Part shown: positions 8,747 through 17,323 of the stretch, one piece after another
How positions within the stretch are numbered: the stretch's first letter is position 1
Layout: each line of letters starts with the position of its first letter
Assembly: GCA_050011315.1 (NCBI GenBank)
Contig: JBEKJI010000008.1
Coordinates: forward strand, 1-64,000
Source of the DNA: Fen-549 sp050011315
Lineage (GTDB): Bacteria > Actinomycetota > Thermoleophilia > Gaiellales > Gaiellaceae
Direction of reading: 5' to 3'
Length of the DNA: 64,000 bases
Translations under genes and position numbers: made by a program
Notes under the pieces: model-generated
The model's input: only the letters and a program-made list of their open reading frames with translations
The model's database searches: none
What the model was told of the DNA's origin: nothing

Positions 8747-10090
8747 ATGACGGCGAAAACCTGGCATCCATCCTCTTGGCGCGCCTATCCAACGGCTCAG
8801 CAACCGGACTGGCCTGCTTCCGACATCGCCGCCGAGGTCGTCGAAGAGCTGCGCTCCCAGCCGCCGCTCGTTTTTGCGGGGGAGGCCCGTCGTTTGCGGG
8901 AGTCGCTCGCGCAGGTTTCGGCCGGCAAGGCCTTCTGCCTCCAGGCCGGCGACTGTGCCGAGTCCTTCCACGAGCACTCGGCGATCTCGATCCGCGAGCG
9001 CCTCAAGGTGATCCTGCAGATGTCCGCCGTCATGACCTACGCCGCCAGTGTTCCGGTCGTGCGCATGGGCCGGATAGCCGGACAGTTCGTGAAGCCCCGC
9101 TCCTCGCCTACGGAGAAGGTCGGCGACCGCGAGATCCCTTCCTTCCGCGGGCACATGGTCAACAGCGAGGAGGAGACCGAAGAGGCTCGCATCCCCGATC
9201 CGGCGCGCATGCTCAGGGCTTACAACCAGGCCGCCTCGACGCTCAACCTGCTACGCGCCTTCACCAAGGGCGGCTTTGCCGATCTCTCGCAGGTGCACGC
9301 CTGGAACCAGGAGTTCGTGACCGCCTCACCGGAAGGCCGCCGCTACGAGCAGATCGCCAGCGAGATCGATCGCGCGCTCGCCTTCATGAGCGCCTGCGGG
9401 GTAGACATGCACAACGCTGCTTTGCACCAGGTCGATATCTGGACCTGCCACGAGGGACTGCTGCTCGACTACGAGGAGGCGCTCACTCGCTGCGACTCCC
9501 TCACCGGCGACTGGTACGACTGCTCGGCGCACATGCTCTGGATCGGCGAGCGTACGCGGCAGCCGGACGGCGCCCACGTCGAGTTCTTCTCCGGGGTGCA
9601 TAACCCGATCGGCGTCAAGCTCGGCCCGAGCGCCACTCCCGAGCAGGTGCTCGAGCTGTGCGAGCGGCTTGATCCCGGCAGGATTCCGGGGCGCCTGACT
9701 CTGATCACGCGCCTGGGCGCCGACGAGGTCGAGCGAACGCTACGCCCGATCCTGGCCGCCGTACGCGACTCCGGATCTCCGGTCGTCTGGATTTGCGACC
9801 CCATGCACGCCAACACGATCACGACCGAGAGCGGCCGCAAGACGCGCCGCTTCAGCGACATCATGGCCGAGATCGAGGGCTTCTTCGCCGCCCATACCGC
9901 CGAGGGTACCTGGCCCGGCGGCGTGCATCTGGAGATCACCGGCGGTGACGTGACCGAGTGCCTCGGCGGCGGCGAGCAACTCTCCGAGGCGGGGCTGGAA
10001 GAGGCCTACCAAACGCTCTGCGACCCGCGCCTGAACGCGCGCCAGTCGCTCGATCTGGCCTTCCATCTCGCCGAGTTGATGCGGCGCTAG
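8747..10090 (+). CDS. aroG: class II 3-deoxy-D-arabino-heptulosonate 7-phosphate synthase
   Basis: This 447-residue protein is a plant/actinobacterial type II DAHP synthase. The enzyme condenses phosphoenolpyruvate with erythrose 4-phosphate as the first step of the shikimate pathway. Recognisable blocks are AFCLQAGDCAESF near residue 65, the GRIAGQFVKPRS motif, SAHMLWIGERTRQ, GVHNPIGVKLGPS, WICDPMHANT, and GVHLEITGGDVTEC near the end. The length matches the family. No chorismate mutase is fused or adjacent. An upstream TAACGT about 10 nt before the ATG may be the promoter -10 of a nearly leaderless transcript. Confidence 0.96.
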   Translation: MTAKTWHPSSWRAYPTAQQPDWPASDIAAEVVEELRSQPPLVFAGEARRLRESLAQVSAGKAFCLQAGDCAESFHEHSAISIRERLKVILQMSAVMTYAASVPVVRMGRIAGQFVKPRSSPTEKVGDREIPSFRGHMVNSEEETEEARIPDPARMLRAYNQAASTLNLLRAFTKGGFADLSQVHAWNQEFVTASPEGRRYEQIASEIDRALAFMSACGVDMHNAALHQVDIWTCHEGLLLDYEEALTRCDSLTGDWYDCSAHMLWIGERTRQPDGAHVEFFSGVHNPIGVKLGPSATPEQVLELCERLDPGRIPGRLTLITRLGADEVERTLRPILAAVRDSGSPVVWICDPMHANTITTESGRKTRRFSDIMAEIEGFFAAHTAEGTWPGGVHLEITGGDVTECLGGGEQLSEAGLEEAYQTLCDPRLNARQSLDLAFHLAELMRR

Positions 10091-10215
10091 CGGGAAGACA
10101 TTTCCTCGCGTGAGCCCAGCGCGATCGCAGTCTCGCGGCCGTGGTTTCGGCAACCGCGCTTCCGGCGATCAGGAACCACTACTCTTGGAGAGCACGCGCC
10201 GGCGTTCTGAACCCC

Positions 10216-10605
10216 ATGACGAGTATCGAGATCCCTTATTCGATTGCCGCGGCGCTCCCGACGCTTTCGGTACTCGACATCACGAACGACGTCAAACGCG
10301 CACTCGCCGGGGGCGATTACGAGAGCGGAGTCGCGCTCGTCTCGCCGCGTGAGGAGCGTGCGCTGGTGCGCCTCAACGAACGAGAGTCGGGCATCTTCGA
10401 GGACTTCGAGACGCTGCTCGAGCGTCTCGTTCCCTGCGATCAGGCCGAGCGTGAGGCGCTGCTCACCTTTTTGCTTGGCCCTCGCGGCGAGCAGATCCCC
10501 TTCTTCTCGCGCCGCCTGCAGCTAGGGGAGTGGCAGCGGGTCTTGCTGGTGGCCTTCGACGGCAGCTGCGATCCCGGCTGGCAGCTGACCATGATCGGCG
10601 AGTGA
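10216..10605 (+). CDS. degenerate YjbQ/UPF0047-like protein lacking the active-site histidines
   Basis: The protein has 129 residues from the chosen ATG. Its frame matches YjbQ (UPF0047) from end to end: the DITNDVKRAL start, LNERESGIFEDFETLLERLVP, and the C-terminal LQLGEWQRVLLVAFDG...MIGE. YjbQ proteins have phosphatase or thiamine-phosphate synthase-like activity and use conserved histidines in QHTSA and GHSH-like motifs. Here the first motif reads VSPREERA, and the second region is deleted down to EREALLTFLLG. It therefore keeps the fold signature but not the catalytic residues. Its role is unknown; a regulatory or structural role is possible. The start at 10216 is a judgement, because the frame is open further upstream. 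Confidence 0.7.
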   Translation: MTSIEIPYSIAAALPTLSVLDITNDVKRALAGGDYESGVALVSPREERALVRLNERESGIFEDFETLLERLVPCDQAEREALLTFLLGPRGEQIPFFSRRLQLGEWQRVLLVAFDGSCDPGWQLTMIGE

Positions 10606-10649
10606 GCCCGACCCTGCGCGCTCCTGTTCCGTTTCGTCCCGGCGCCATC

Positions 10650-10655
10650 TAAGCT
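10650..10655 (+). promoter_or_regulatory. -10 box TAAGCT of thyX (leaderless)
   Basis: TAAGCT is followed by 6 nt and then the GTG start of thyX. No Shine-Dalgarno is present in between. Confidence 0.65.
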
Positions 10656-10661
10656 CCCTTC

Positions 10662-11363
10662 GTGGCCGGCGCAGACGTCCCCGAAGGCACCATCCGCGTT
10701 CTCGATCACGGCTTTGTCCGCCTCGACGACGCGATGGCGAGCGACCTCTCGGTGGTCAACGCCGCCCGCGTCAGCTTCGCCCGTAGCAAGCAGGAGCTGG
10801 AGGCGGAGGACGAAGGCCTGATCGGCTTTCTGCTGCGAAACCGGCACGGAACTCCCTTCGAGCACAACGCCTTCCGCTTCCACGTGCGCTGCCCGATCTT
10901 CGTCATGCGTGAGTGGATCAGGCACCGCTGGTCGTCGTTCAACGAGTTCAGCATGCGCTATTCGCGCGCCAGCGACGAGTTCTATATCCCGGCTGCCGAA
11001 GACGTGCGCCAACAGGTCGGAAAGCCCGGCTCCTACTCCTTCGAGCCGGTCGAGCCCGAGCTGGCCGAAAGCACTCGCATGGAGATCGAGACCGTCTGCG
11101 AGGCCGCTTACGCGGCCTATCACCGCCTGGTCGAAGCGGGCGTGGCGCGCGAGTTGGCGCGGACGGTTCTACCGGTCGCTGCCTACACCGAGTTCTACTG
11201 GACGGTCAACGCCCGCTCGCTGATGAACTTCCTCTCGTTGCGAAACGCCGAGACCGCGCAACGCGAGATCCGCCGCTACGCCGAGGCGGTCGAGAGCCTG
11301 TTCGCCGAGCGAATGCCGATCACGCACGCCGCCTTTCTCGCGGCCGGCCGCACTCCGCCATAG
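10662..11363 (+). CDS. thyX: flavin-dependent thymidylate synthase ThyX
   Basis: This 233-residue protein carries the ThyX signature RHRWSSFNEFSMRYS at residues 87-101 (family pattern RHRxxSxNExSxRY). ThyX makes dTMP from dUMP using FAD/NADPH and methylenetetrahydrofolate. The FEHNAFRFHVRCPIFVMREW block before it and the C-terminal ARSLMNFLSLRNAETAQREIR block, which includes the arginine for dUMP binding, are intact. The GTG start lies 6 nt after a TAAGCT box. The stop codon is TAG, whose last two bases are the first bases of a 161-bp repeat. No thyA is present in the window. Confidence 0.96.
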   Translation: MAGADVPEGTIRVLDHGFVRLDDAMASDLSVVNAARVSFARSKQELEAEDEGLIGFLLRNRHGTPFEHNAFRFHVRCPIFVMREWIRHRWSSFNEFSMRYSRASDEFYIPAAEDVRQQVGKPGSYSFEPVEPELAESTRMEIETVCEAAYAAYHRLVEAGVARELARTVLPVAAYTEFYWTVNARSLMNFLSLRNAETAQREIRRYAEAVESLFAERMPITHAAFLAAGRTPP

Positions 11364-11523
11364 AGCCTATTCCACTAGGCCTGCACGCCCGAGGCGGCCG
11401 ATCCGCGGCGCCAGCAACCGCAGGGCCGCTCACCGCACTACCAGTGCGCCTTCACAACCCTTCGGCCACTGGCATCCACGGCTTGACCCCCTCGGACGCA
11501 CATCCCTACCGAAATATGCTCTC
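11361..11523. repeat. 161-bp repeat family, full-length copy 1
   Basis: The copy begins TAGAGCCTATTCC, where the TAG is the thyX stop, and ends with an imperfect inverse (gaaatatgctct). Internally it has the hairpin CGCACT-ACC-AGTGCG and a GGCATCCACGGCT block shared with the copies at 32.5 and 47 kb. It is the most divergent of the three full copies. It also overlaps the last codon of the opposing gene that ends at 11522. Confidence 0.85.
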
Positions 11524-12082
11524 AGCCCCGAGGCGAGCGAAGTAGGGTCTTTCCCAGCTGGCCTGCCTCTTTCGGGGCGGTCGTGATCAGCCAGCCGCTC
11601 GGCTCGGCCGGCAGGTTGGGGCAATTGAGGTGAACCTGAGTCGTGCCCGTGCCGACGCCAAAATGGCCGCAGAGCTCCGGTGACTCGCCGTTGCGAATCA
11701 CAGAGAGGGTGTAGGCCGCACCAGCCGGAAGTATTCGCAGCCCGCGCACCGTGACGAGAAGCGGCGTGTTTCCGCTGCGGTCGATCGCGCCTCCCTGCAC
11801 GCTGCCCACGGCGAGTGGAGCAGCGCCGGTTCCGCGCAGCGGTGAGTACCAATCCGTGTGAAAGGTGTCGTCGCGCATCCCGACGCCGTACCCGGTGAAG
11901 AAGAGCGCGATGCCAACGAGCACGAGCGCGAGCAGTACCAGCTCGCCTCGCCAGCCGCTGAGCCAGCGCGGAATCACGCCCGCCGCCTGCGAAGCTGCCG
12001 ATCGCGATCGCTCGGACGAGGTCGAGGCGCGCTTCGTAACCGAGGTTGTTCGCGACCGAAGATCAGGCACAGCCGGAGTCAT
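11522..12082 (-). CDS. single-pass membrane protein, anti-sigma-factor-like extracellular domain
   Basis: This 186-residue protein has a Ser/Arg-rich cytoplasmic N-terminus, one membrane segment (about residues 48-65, LVLLALVLVGIALFFTGYGV) and an outside domain with TPLLVTVRGLRILPAGAAYTLSV and a final GWLITTAPKEAGQLG. The last block faintly recalls the extracellular part of RskA-type anti-sigma factors, but no zinc finger or neighbouring ECF sigma gene is present, so I leave the function open. The last codons run into a stretch (about 11542-11566) that resembles the left end of the 161-bp repeat, so its C-terminus may have been rewritten by such an element. Confidence 0.65.
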   Translation of the reverse strand: MTPAVPDLRSRTTSVTKRASTSSERSRSAASQAAGVIPRWLSGWRGELVLLALVLVGIALFFTGYGVGMRDDTFHTDWYSPLRGTGAAPLAVGSVQGGAIDRSGNTPLLVTVRGLRILPAGAAYTLSVIRNGESPELCGHFGVGTGTTQVHLNCPNLPAEPSGWLITTAPKEAGQLGKTLLRSPRG

Positions 12083-12218
12083 AGCACTCGCGCCCCTTCG
12101 TTCGCAGGATCGGGCGCGGCGCTATGCTGCGCGCTGGCCGGAAGCGGCTCCTTCTCCCTGGAAGGACTCGAGTCCGGTCGCTGGAGATGACTACCCTCGT
12201 GATCGAAGTTCGGGATAC

Positions 12219-12842
12219 GTGAGCGTCGCGGTTCTGCTCGTCGTTGCCGGCTATCTCGCCGGCAGCATGCCGTTCGGCTACTGGATCGTTCGCCTGCTGC
12301 GCGGCGAGGACATCCGGCTGCACGGCTCAGGCAACATCGGCGGCACCAACGTCTGGCGCAGCTTCGGCGCGCGCTTCGCCGTTCCGGTCATTCTCCTCGA
12401 CATTCTCAAGGGCCTCATCCCCGCTCTGATCGCTTCGTTGACCCGTGGCGCGCTCGTTGCCGTTCTGACCGGCGCGGCGGCGATGCTCGGACACTGGCGC
12501 CCGCTCTTCTTGCGCTTCCGTCGCGGCGGCAAGATGGTCGCCACCTGTGGTGGGGCCGTGATCGGGATCGCGCCGCTGGTGGCCGCCGTCGGAGTCGTCG
12601 TCTGGGCGGTCGTGTTTGTCACCGGTCGCTACGCCTCGCTCGCCTCGATCCTCGCTGCAGTCTCGCTGGCCCCCGCGGCAATCCTCCTCGGACAGCCGCT
12701 GCTCGTGATCATCTTCATGGGCGCGGCCGCCCTGGCCATCATCTGGCTGCATCGCGCCAACATCGGTCGTCTTGCACGCGGTCAGGAGCATCGCTTCCAG
12801 CTCTGGCGCAGGTTCCGGCGGATGTCTACGGGTCAGGTCTAG
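12219..12842 (+). CDS. plsY: glycerol-3-phosphate acyltransferase PlsY
   Basis: The protein has 207 residues from the chosen GTG, matching the usual PlsY length of about 200. PlsY moves an acyl group from acyl-phosphate to glycerol 3-phosphate in the inner membrane. Family blocks are GYLAGSMPFGYWI, RLHGSGNIGGTNVWR, LLDILKGLIPAL, AAMLGHWRPLFLRFRGGK-like (here FRRGGKMVAT), and LHRANIGRLARGQEHR at the end. The five hydrophobic helices are visible. The open frame runs back to 11865 on top of the opposing gene; that extension is not PlsY-like. The first codon lies in GATACGTGAGC without a strong Shine-Dalgarno. Confidence 0.93.
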   Translation: MSVAVLLVVAGYLAGSMPFGYWIVRLLRGEDIRLHGSGNIGGTNVWRSFGARFAVPVILLDILKGLIPALIASLTRGALVAVLTGAAAMLGHWRPLFLRFRRGGKMVATCGGAVIGIAPLVAAVGVVVWAVVFVTGRYASLASILAAVSLAPAAILLGQPLLVIIFMGAAALAIIWLHRANIGRLARGQEHRFQLWRRFRRMSTGQV

Positions 12843-12869
12843 GAGAACGTCTCCAGCCCGGCTGTCCGC

Positions 12870-15380
12870 TTAGGGAACCGAGATCAGCTTGTCCAGCTTG
12901 CGGTCGTAGGTACGGGCGACGTCTATGCCGGGGCCCCCGTCGACGATGTCTGCCCACCTGTCCCCGGCGAAGAAGATGTCGTTGCCGGCGCCGCCGAGAA
13001 GCTTGTCCCTACCGGGGCCGCCTATCAGCGTGTCGTTGCCGGCGCCGCCGTTCAGTAGATCGTTCCCGCTTCCACCGTTCAATACGTTCGCGGCGGCCGA
13101 GCCGGTAAGCGTGTCTTTACCCGATCCACCGATCAGGTTCTCGACATCGCGCTTGACGTTGTCGGCTTCTCCGGCCGCACCGTCGTTTGCGACTCCGTCG
13201 ATGGTCACCCTGAGTGCGCTCTTCCGGTTCGCGTACGAGACCGTATCGGCGCCGGGCCCGCCCTGGAAGACGTCCGATCCGTTCGCCGCGCCGCCCTCGA
13301 CGAAGGTGTCGTTACCGGTGCCGCCGCTCTCGGTGTCGTTGCCGGCGCCGCCGTCCAGCGTGTCGTTTCCACCCAGGCCGACGATGATGTCGTCGCCCGC
13401 GTTGCCCCTGAGTATGTTCTTAGCCGCCGAGCCGACGAGCTTGTCGTCGCCGGCGCCACCGTTGATGCATTCGACGTCGCCGTGCACGTTGTCGAGCTCG
13501 TTTTCTTCGCCGTCGTTGGCCTTGCCGTCGATGGTCACCGTCACCGAGTTCGTGCGCTCCGAGTAGGAGACCGTGTCGGTCCCGGCCCCGCCAGAGAAGA
13601 CATCGGCTCCATTTGCAGCCGCGCCCTCGGCGAAGACGTCGTTCCCTGCGCCGCCGTTCTCGCTGTCGTCTCCGTCGCCGCCGTCGAGGACGTCGTTGCC
13701 GTCGGCACCGTTCAGTCTGTCGTTCCCGCCGTTGCCGCGCAGGATGTTTCGCGCCTTGGAACCGGTGAGGATGTCGTCGCCGGAGCCGCCGAGCGCGTTC
13801 TCAACGTCGCTCGAGACGTTGTCGCCTTCGCCCGTCTCACCGCTGTCCGCCTTGCCGTCCAGCGCCACCTTGACGGGGTTGGTGCGCTCGGCGTAGGAGA
13901 TCGTGTCCAGGCCGGGCCCGCCCACGAATACGTCGGCGCCGTTGGCGGCGGCGTCCTCCAGGAAGGTGTCGTCGCCGGTGTCGCCGTTCTCGATGTCGTC
14001 TCCGGGCCCGCCGCGAAGGTTGTCCATACCGCCGCCGCCGTTGAGAGTGTCGTTACCCGGACCACCGGAGAGCGTGTTCGCAAACACCGATCCGGTGACG
14101 GTGTCGTCCCCCGAGCCCCCGACGACGTCCTCGACGTCGCTGTGCACGTTGTCCGCTTCGCCCTGCTCGCCGTCGTTGGCGGTGTCATCGATCGTCACGG
14201 TCACCGCGCTCGTCCGGAGCGCGTAGCTGACGGTGTCCTCGCCGGCGCCACCGATGAACACGTCGGCGCCATTCGGGCTCGAGTCCTCGGTGAAGATGTC
14301 GTCGCCGGGCCCGCCTGAGAGCGTGTCGTTGCCGGGGCCGCCCGAGAGCGCGTCGTTGCCGGGCCCGCCGTCAAGTGCGTTCGCACCCGAGGAGCCGATC
14401 AGGGTGTCGTCGCCGGCTCCGCCCGTGACGTTCTCGATATCGCCGGAGGCGTTGTCTCCCTCATCTGCCTCTCCGTCGTTGGCCGTTCCATCAAGCGTCA
14501 CGGAGACGGGATTGGTGCGCTCGGAGTAGGAGACGGTGTCGCTCCCCGCGCCGCCCAAAAAGACGTCGGCTCCGTTTGCGGCGGAGCCTTCGTTGAAGAC
14601 GTCGTCACCGTCTCCGCCCGAGATGGTGTCGTTGCCCGCGCCGCCCGAGAGCGTGTCGTTCCCGGCGCCTCCGTTGATCGTCTCGTCGCCCGATCCGCCG
14701 TTGACGGTGTCGTTGCCGTCGCCCCCGATGAGCGTGCCCGGACCGGCGCCGCCGGTCACCGTGTCGTTCCCGGCGCCTCCGTCGAGCGTGATCGCCGCTG
14801 GCCATGCGCTCCCTGTGCCGAGGTCTCCGGCCGCCGAGATAGTGTCGTTGCCATCGGCGCCGAGAACGCTGAAGAGCGCCAGGTTCTGGCTCGGAGCGCT
14901 GAAGAAGAGGTCGGCGTCGCCGTCGCCGTTCAGGTTCACGCCGTTCGTGCCGACGCGAATGTTGTCGGCGCCCGCTCCACCCGAGACGATCACGCTGTCG
15001 AGCGAGGGATCGGGACCGAGGTCGGAGATGATCTCGATCTCGGAAATGCCCGCGCTCTCGCTGGTTGCGCCGGGCGCGAACTGGCCACCCGAGAGGTCGA
15101 TCGTCAGCGAGCGGTGGCCGAAGCCGCCGGAGATCCAGATCGTGTCTGTGTTGCTCACCGTCGCCGCGCCGCAGTTGCCGCCGTTGACGCTGATCGCGTC
15201 TCCGCTTCGGACCAGAGTGGCACTGTCGGTGTCGGCAGTGAGCGAGACGGTGACTCCGTGGAAAACCGCGTCATAGGAGCACGAGACTAAAGCCTGCGCG
15301 CTTGCCGTCTGCCAGAGAAAGGCAGAGGTGGTGGCGGCGAGGAGGAAGAGAAGACGGAACCGGCGGGTGAGAAGGCGCAC
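12870..15380 (-). CDS. secreted RTX (hemolysin-type Ca-binding repeat) protein
   Basis: This 836-residue protein starts with a Sec-type signal peptide (basic LLTRRFRLLFLL, then AFLWQTASAQA). It continues with many GGxGxDxLxGG nonapeptides that form calcium-binding beta-rolls. Superimposed is a larger internal repeat of about 106-110 residues present five times, each containing NGADVF, DTVSY-RT, a TVTIDG-like strand and a DNV-DVEN block. The C-terminus (about the last 35 residues) is not repeated. No protease or lipase domain is present and no type I secretion genes lie nearby, so it is likely a structural or adhesive surface protein. The start is a GTG with AAGGAG 8 nt upstream. Confidence 0.9.
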   Translation of the reverse strand: MRLLTRRFRLLFLLAATTSAFLWQTASAQALVSCSYDAVFHGVTVSLTADTDSATLVRSGDAISVNGGNCGAATVSNTDTIWISGGFGHRSLTIDLSGGQFAPGATSESAGISEIEIISDLGPDPSLDSVIVSGGAGADNIRVGTNGVNLNGDGDADLFFSAPSQNLALFSVLGADGNDTISAAGDLGTGSAWPAAITLDGGAGNDTVTGGAGPGTLIGGDGNDTVNGGSGDETINGGAGNDTLSGGAGNDTISGGDGDDVFNEGSAANGADVFLGGAGSDTVSYSERTNPVSVTLDGTANDGEADEGDNASGDIENVTGGAGDDTLIGSSGANALDGGPGNDALSGGPGNDTLSGGPGDDIFTEDSSPNGADVFIGGAGEDTVSYALRTSAVTVTIDDTANDGEQGEADNVHSDVEDVVGGSGDDTVTGSVFANTLSGGPGNDTLNGGGGMDNLRGGPGDDIENGDTGDDTFLEDAAANGADVFVGGPGLDTISYAERTNPVKVALDGKADSGETGEGDNVSSDVENALGGSGDDILTGSKARNILRGNGGNDRLNGADGNDVLDGGDGDDSENGGAGNDVFAEGAAANGADVFSGGAGTDTVSYSERTNSVTVTIDGKANDGEENELDNVHGDVECINGGAGDDKLVGSAAKNILRGNAGDDIIVGLGGNDTLDGGAGNDTESGGTGNDTFVEGGAANGSDVFQGGPGADTVSYANRKSALRVTIDGVANDGAAGEADNVKRDVENLIGGSGKDTLTGSAAANVLNGGSGNDLLNGGAGNDTLIGGPGRDKLLGGAGNDIFFAGDRWADIVDGGPGIDVARTYDRKLDKLISVP

Positions 15381-15492
15381 TGCGATCGCTCCTTGGTTGG
15401 CTCGCGCGGAGCCTACCGAAGCGTGTCGCGAGCAGTGGCGGTCAAGCGCCCGTCGCAGGAGCGGCCCGAGCGCCGCGCCGCGACCCGGGCTA

Positions 15493-16092
15493 TCAGCTTG
15501 CGGCTTCGCCTTCGTCTTCGGCTTCGAGAACGGGCTCGAGGACCGGCTCGGCGGAAGGCGCCTCGGCCTCCGCCTCGGCGGCGCCCTGCGGCTCTTGCTC
15601 GCCGCCCTGCTGCTCGGCCGGCTCTTGCTCCGGCGGAAGCTCGCCGCCCTCGGGGACCACCAGCGTCTTCACCTCGACGCTCACGCCCTCGAAGATCTGG
15701 ATCGGTACCAGGTGCGTGCCGATTCGCTTGAGCGGGTCGGGAAGCTCGATCTTGCGCCGGTCGATGCGGATCTTGCGCACGCGCCAGATCTCGTCGGCGA
15801 TGTCGCTGGGGGTGACCGAGCCGAACAGCGCGCCGGTCGGGCCGGCCTTCATCTCGAAACGAAGAACTGTCTTGCGCAGCGTCTCGGCGATCGTCTCGGC
15901 CTGCTCGCCGCTACGTGCTTCCTGGAGCGTTCGCCGGGCGTCACGCTTGCGAAGCTCCTCGACCTTGGCCGTCGTGGCCACCTCGGCCAGCTTGCGCGGG
16001 ATCAAGAAGTTCCGCGCATAACCGCGCGCCACCGAGACCACGTCGCCACGCAGCCCGAGGTTGTCGACGTCCTGAAGGAGGATGACGTTCAT
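15493..16092 (-). CDS. rplI: 50S ribosomal protein L9 with acidic C-terminal extension
   Basis: The protein has 199 residues. Residues 1-150 are ordinary L9: MNVILLQDVDNLGLRGDVV, VARGYARNFLIPRKLA and a C-terminal domain with LFGSVTPSDIADEIW. Residues about 151-199 are an added Glu/Pro/Gln/Ala-rich tail (PEQEPAEQQGGEQEP...), so the protein is about 50 residues longer than most L9. It is the last gene of the rpsF-ssb-rpsR-rplI operon, starting 8 nt after rpsR. A longer open frame on this strand (to 16293) is a shadow of rpsR. Confidence 0.95.
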   Translation of the reverse strand: MNVILLQDVDNLGLRGDVVSVARGYARNFLIPRKLAEVATTAKVEELRKRDARRTLQEARSGEQAETIAETLRKTVLRFEMKAGPTGALFGSVTPSDIADEIWRVRKIRIDRRKIELPDPLKRIGTHLVPIQIFEGVSVEVKTLVVPEGGELPPEQEPAEQQGGEQEPQGAAEAEAEAPSAEPVLEPVLEAEDEGEAAS

Positions 16093-16100
16093 CGTCTCGC

Positions 16101-16358
16101 CTAGTCCGACACGTAGGGCAGAAGGGCCATCTCGCGCGCTCGCTTGATCGCGACCGCAAGCTGTCGCTGGTGACGGCGGCAAACGCCGGTGATCCGCCGC
16201 GCCCGAATCTTGCCGCGCTCGGACATGTAGCGGCGCAGTCCGCCCGTATTCTTCCAGTCGATCTCCTCGATGTGGTCCTTGCAGAAGTGGCACCCTCTGC
16301 GGCGGACGGGCATCGAGCTGGCGCTCATGCGCTTGCGCTTCTTGTCCTGCTGAGCCAC
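16101..16358 (-). CDS. rpsR: 30S ribosomal protein S18, zinc-type
   Basis: This 85-residue protein matches S18: IDWKNTGGLRRYMSERGKI and ITGVCRRHQRQLAVAIKRAR, ending in ALLPYVSD. It keeps Cys23, Cys26, Cys60 and His63 (CHFC...CRRH), so it is the zinc-binding (C+) form rather than the cysteine-free paralogue many actinobacteria use in zinc starvation. It sits 16 nt after ssb in the operon. Confidence 0.97.
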   Translation of the reverse strand: MAQQDKKRKRMSASSMPVRRRGCHFCKDHIEEIDWKNTGGLRRYMSERGKIRARRITGVCRRHQRQLAVAIKRAREMALLPYVSD

Positions 16359-16374
16359 GGTTTCGTCTCTCCTT

Positions 16375-16797
16375 CTAGAACGGAATGTCGTCGTCGGTGG
16401 GGCCGAAGTCGGCGTTGGCGGGCGCCGTGCCCTGGGGAACGAAGCTCGAGCTCTCGCCGCCCTCGCGGCTACCGAGGAACTGGACGTTGTCGGCGATGAT
16501 CTCGACAGCCTGGCGCTTCGTGCCGTCCTGCGCTTCCCACTCGCGCCAGTCGAGCCTGCCGTCGATCGCCACCGGGCGGCCCTTGGCGAGGAACTGCGCG
16601 CAGCTCTCGCCCTGGTTGCCCCAGACGGTCACGTCGAAGTAGTTGGGCTTGTCTCCCCACTCGCCTGTCGCCTGGTCTTTCTGGCGGGTGTTGACCGCGA
16701 TGCGTAGCTTGCAGACAGCGGTGCCACCGGCCGTGTGCCGGAGCTCGGGATCGCGGGTCAGGTTGCCGACGAGGACGACGCGGTTGATATTGGCCAT
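16375..16797 (-). CDS. ssb: single-stranded DNA-binding protein
   Basis: This 140-residue protein has the OB-fold of SSB: INRVVLVGNLTRDPELRHT at the N-terminus, NYFDVTVWGNQGESCAQFL and the RLDWREWEAQDGTKRQAVEI strand. A short Gly/Ser/Pro-rich linker leads to the acidic protein-docking tail DDDIPF. It binds and protects single-stranded DNA during replication and repair. Its place between rpsF and rpsR is the standard bacterial arrangement. Confidence 0.97.
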   Translation of the reverse strand: MANINRVVLVGNLTRDPELRHTAGGTAVCKLRIAVNTRQKDQATGEWGDKPNYFDVTVWGNQGESCAQFLAKGRPVAIDGRLDWREWEAQDGTKRQAVEIIADNVQFLGSREGGESSSFVPQGTAPANADFGPTDDDIPF

Positions 16798-16835
16798 GAC
16801 TTCTCCTCTCTGAGCGAACTCACGTTCGCCTGAGG

Positions 16836-17213
16836 CTACTCGTCCTCCTGGACGGAATCGATCTCGGCCGCCTCTACGCTCACGGGCGCAGACGCAGGCA
16901 TAGGCGCGGGCGGAACGGTGCTCGAGCCCTTGACGCGGCGTACGGCCAGATGACGGAGCACGGCGTCGTCGATCTTGAGCAGGCGCGAGACCTCGCTCAA
17001 AACCTCGGCCGAGGACGCGAAGGTGATGAGGTGGTAGACGCCCTCGTTCTTGTGCTTGATCTCATAGGCGAGCCTTCGTCGACCCCAGGGCGCGTGCGTC
17101 TCCCAGACGCCGCCGCCTTCGACGATCTGCGTGCGAATGCGGTCGATGACCTCCTGCTGGCGATCTTCCGCCAGTTCGGGGTCAAGCATGATCAGGACCT
17201 CATAATCGGTCAC
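16836..17213 (-). CDS. rpsF: 30S ribosomal protein S6
   Basis: This 125-residue protein begins MTDYEVLIMLDPELAEDRQQ and has the S6 core WGRRRLAYEIKHKNEGVYHL followed by ISRLLKIDD-type sequence (here VSRLLKIDDAVLRHLAVRR). The last 25 residues form an acidic Pro/Ala tail, as in many actinobacterial S6 proteins. It is the first gene of the operon. The start is a GTG with GGGAG close upstream. Confidence 0.97.
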   Translation of the reverse strand: MTDYEVLIMLDPELAEDRQQEVIDRIRTQIVEGGGVWETHAPWGRRRLAYEIKHKNEGVYHLITFASSAEVLSEVSRLLKIDDAVLRHLAVRRVKGSSTVPPAPMPASAPVSVEAAEIDSVQEDE

Positions 17214-17311
17214 AGGCTCCCGTATCTCCTTCCTTCGGTCTCATTCGGCCTCACCCGGTGCCGGCGCGCGGGACTCGCGTCGGATGGTGGGGCAGGAAGC
17301 GGCGATGAGTG

Positions 17312-17317
17312 TAGCAT
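17312..17317 (+). promoter_or_regulatory. -10 box TAGCAT (leaderless start of the 17324 gene)
   Basis: TAGCAT is followed by 6 nt and the ATG at 17324, in the divergent spacer next to rpsF. Confidence 0.6.
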
Positions 17318-17323
17318 CGCGGC

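Noticed and set aside
13482..14318. 278-codon plus-strand frame opposite the RTX gene
   Set aside because: It is the mirror of the repeated GGxGxD coding sequence and has Val/Ala-rich low-complexity content.
12870..15380. Regular DNA repeats that could look like a CRISPR array or satellite
   Set aside because: The periodicity is the coding repeat of an RTX protein with a signal peptide and intact frame; there are no unique spacers between identical short repeats.
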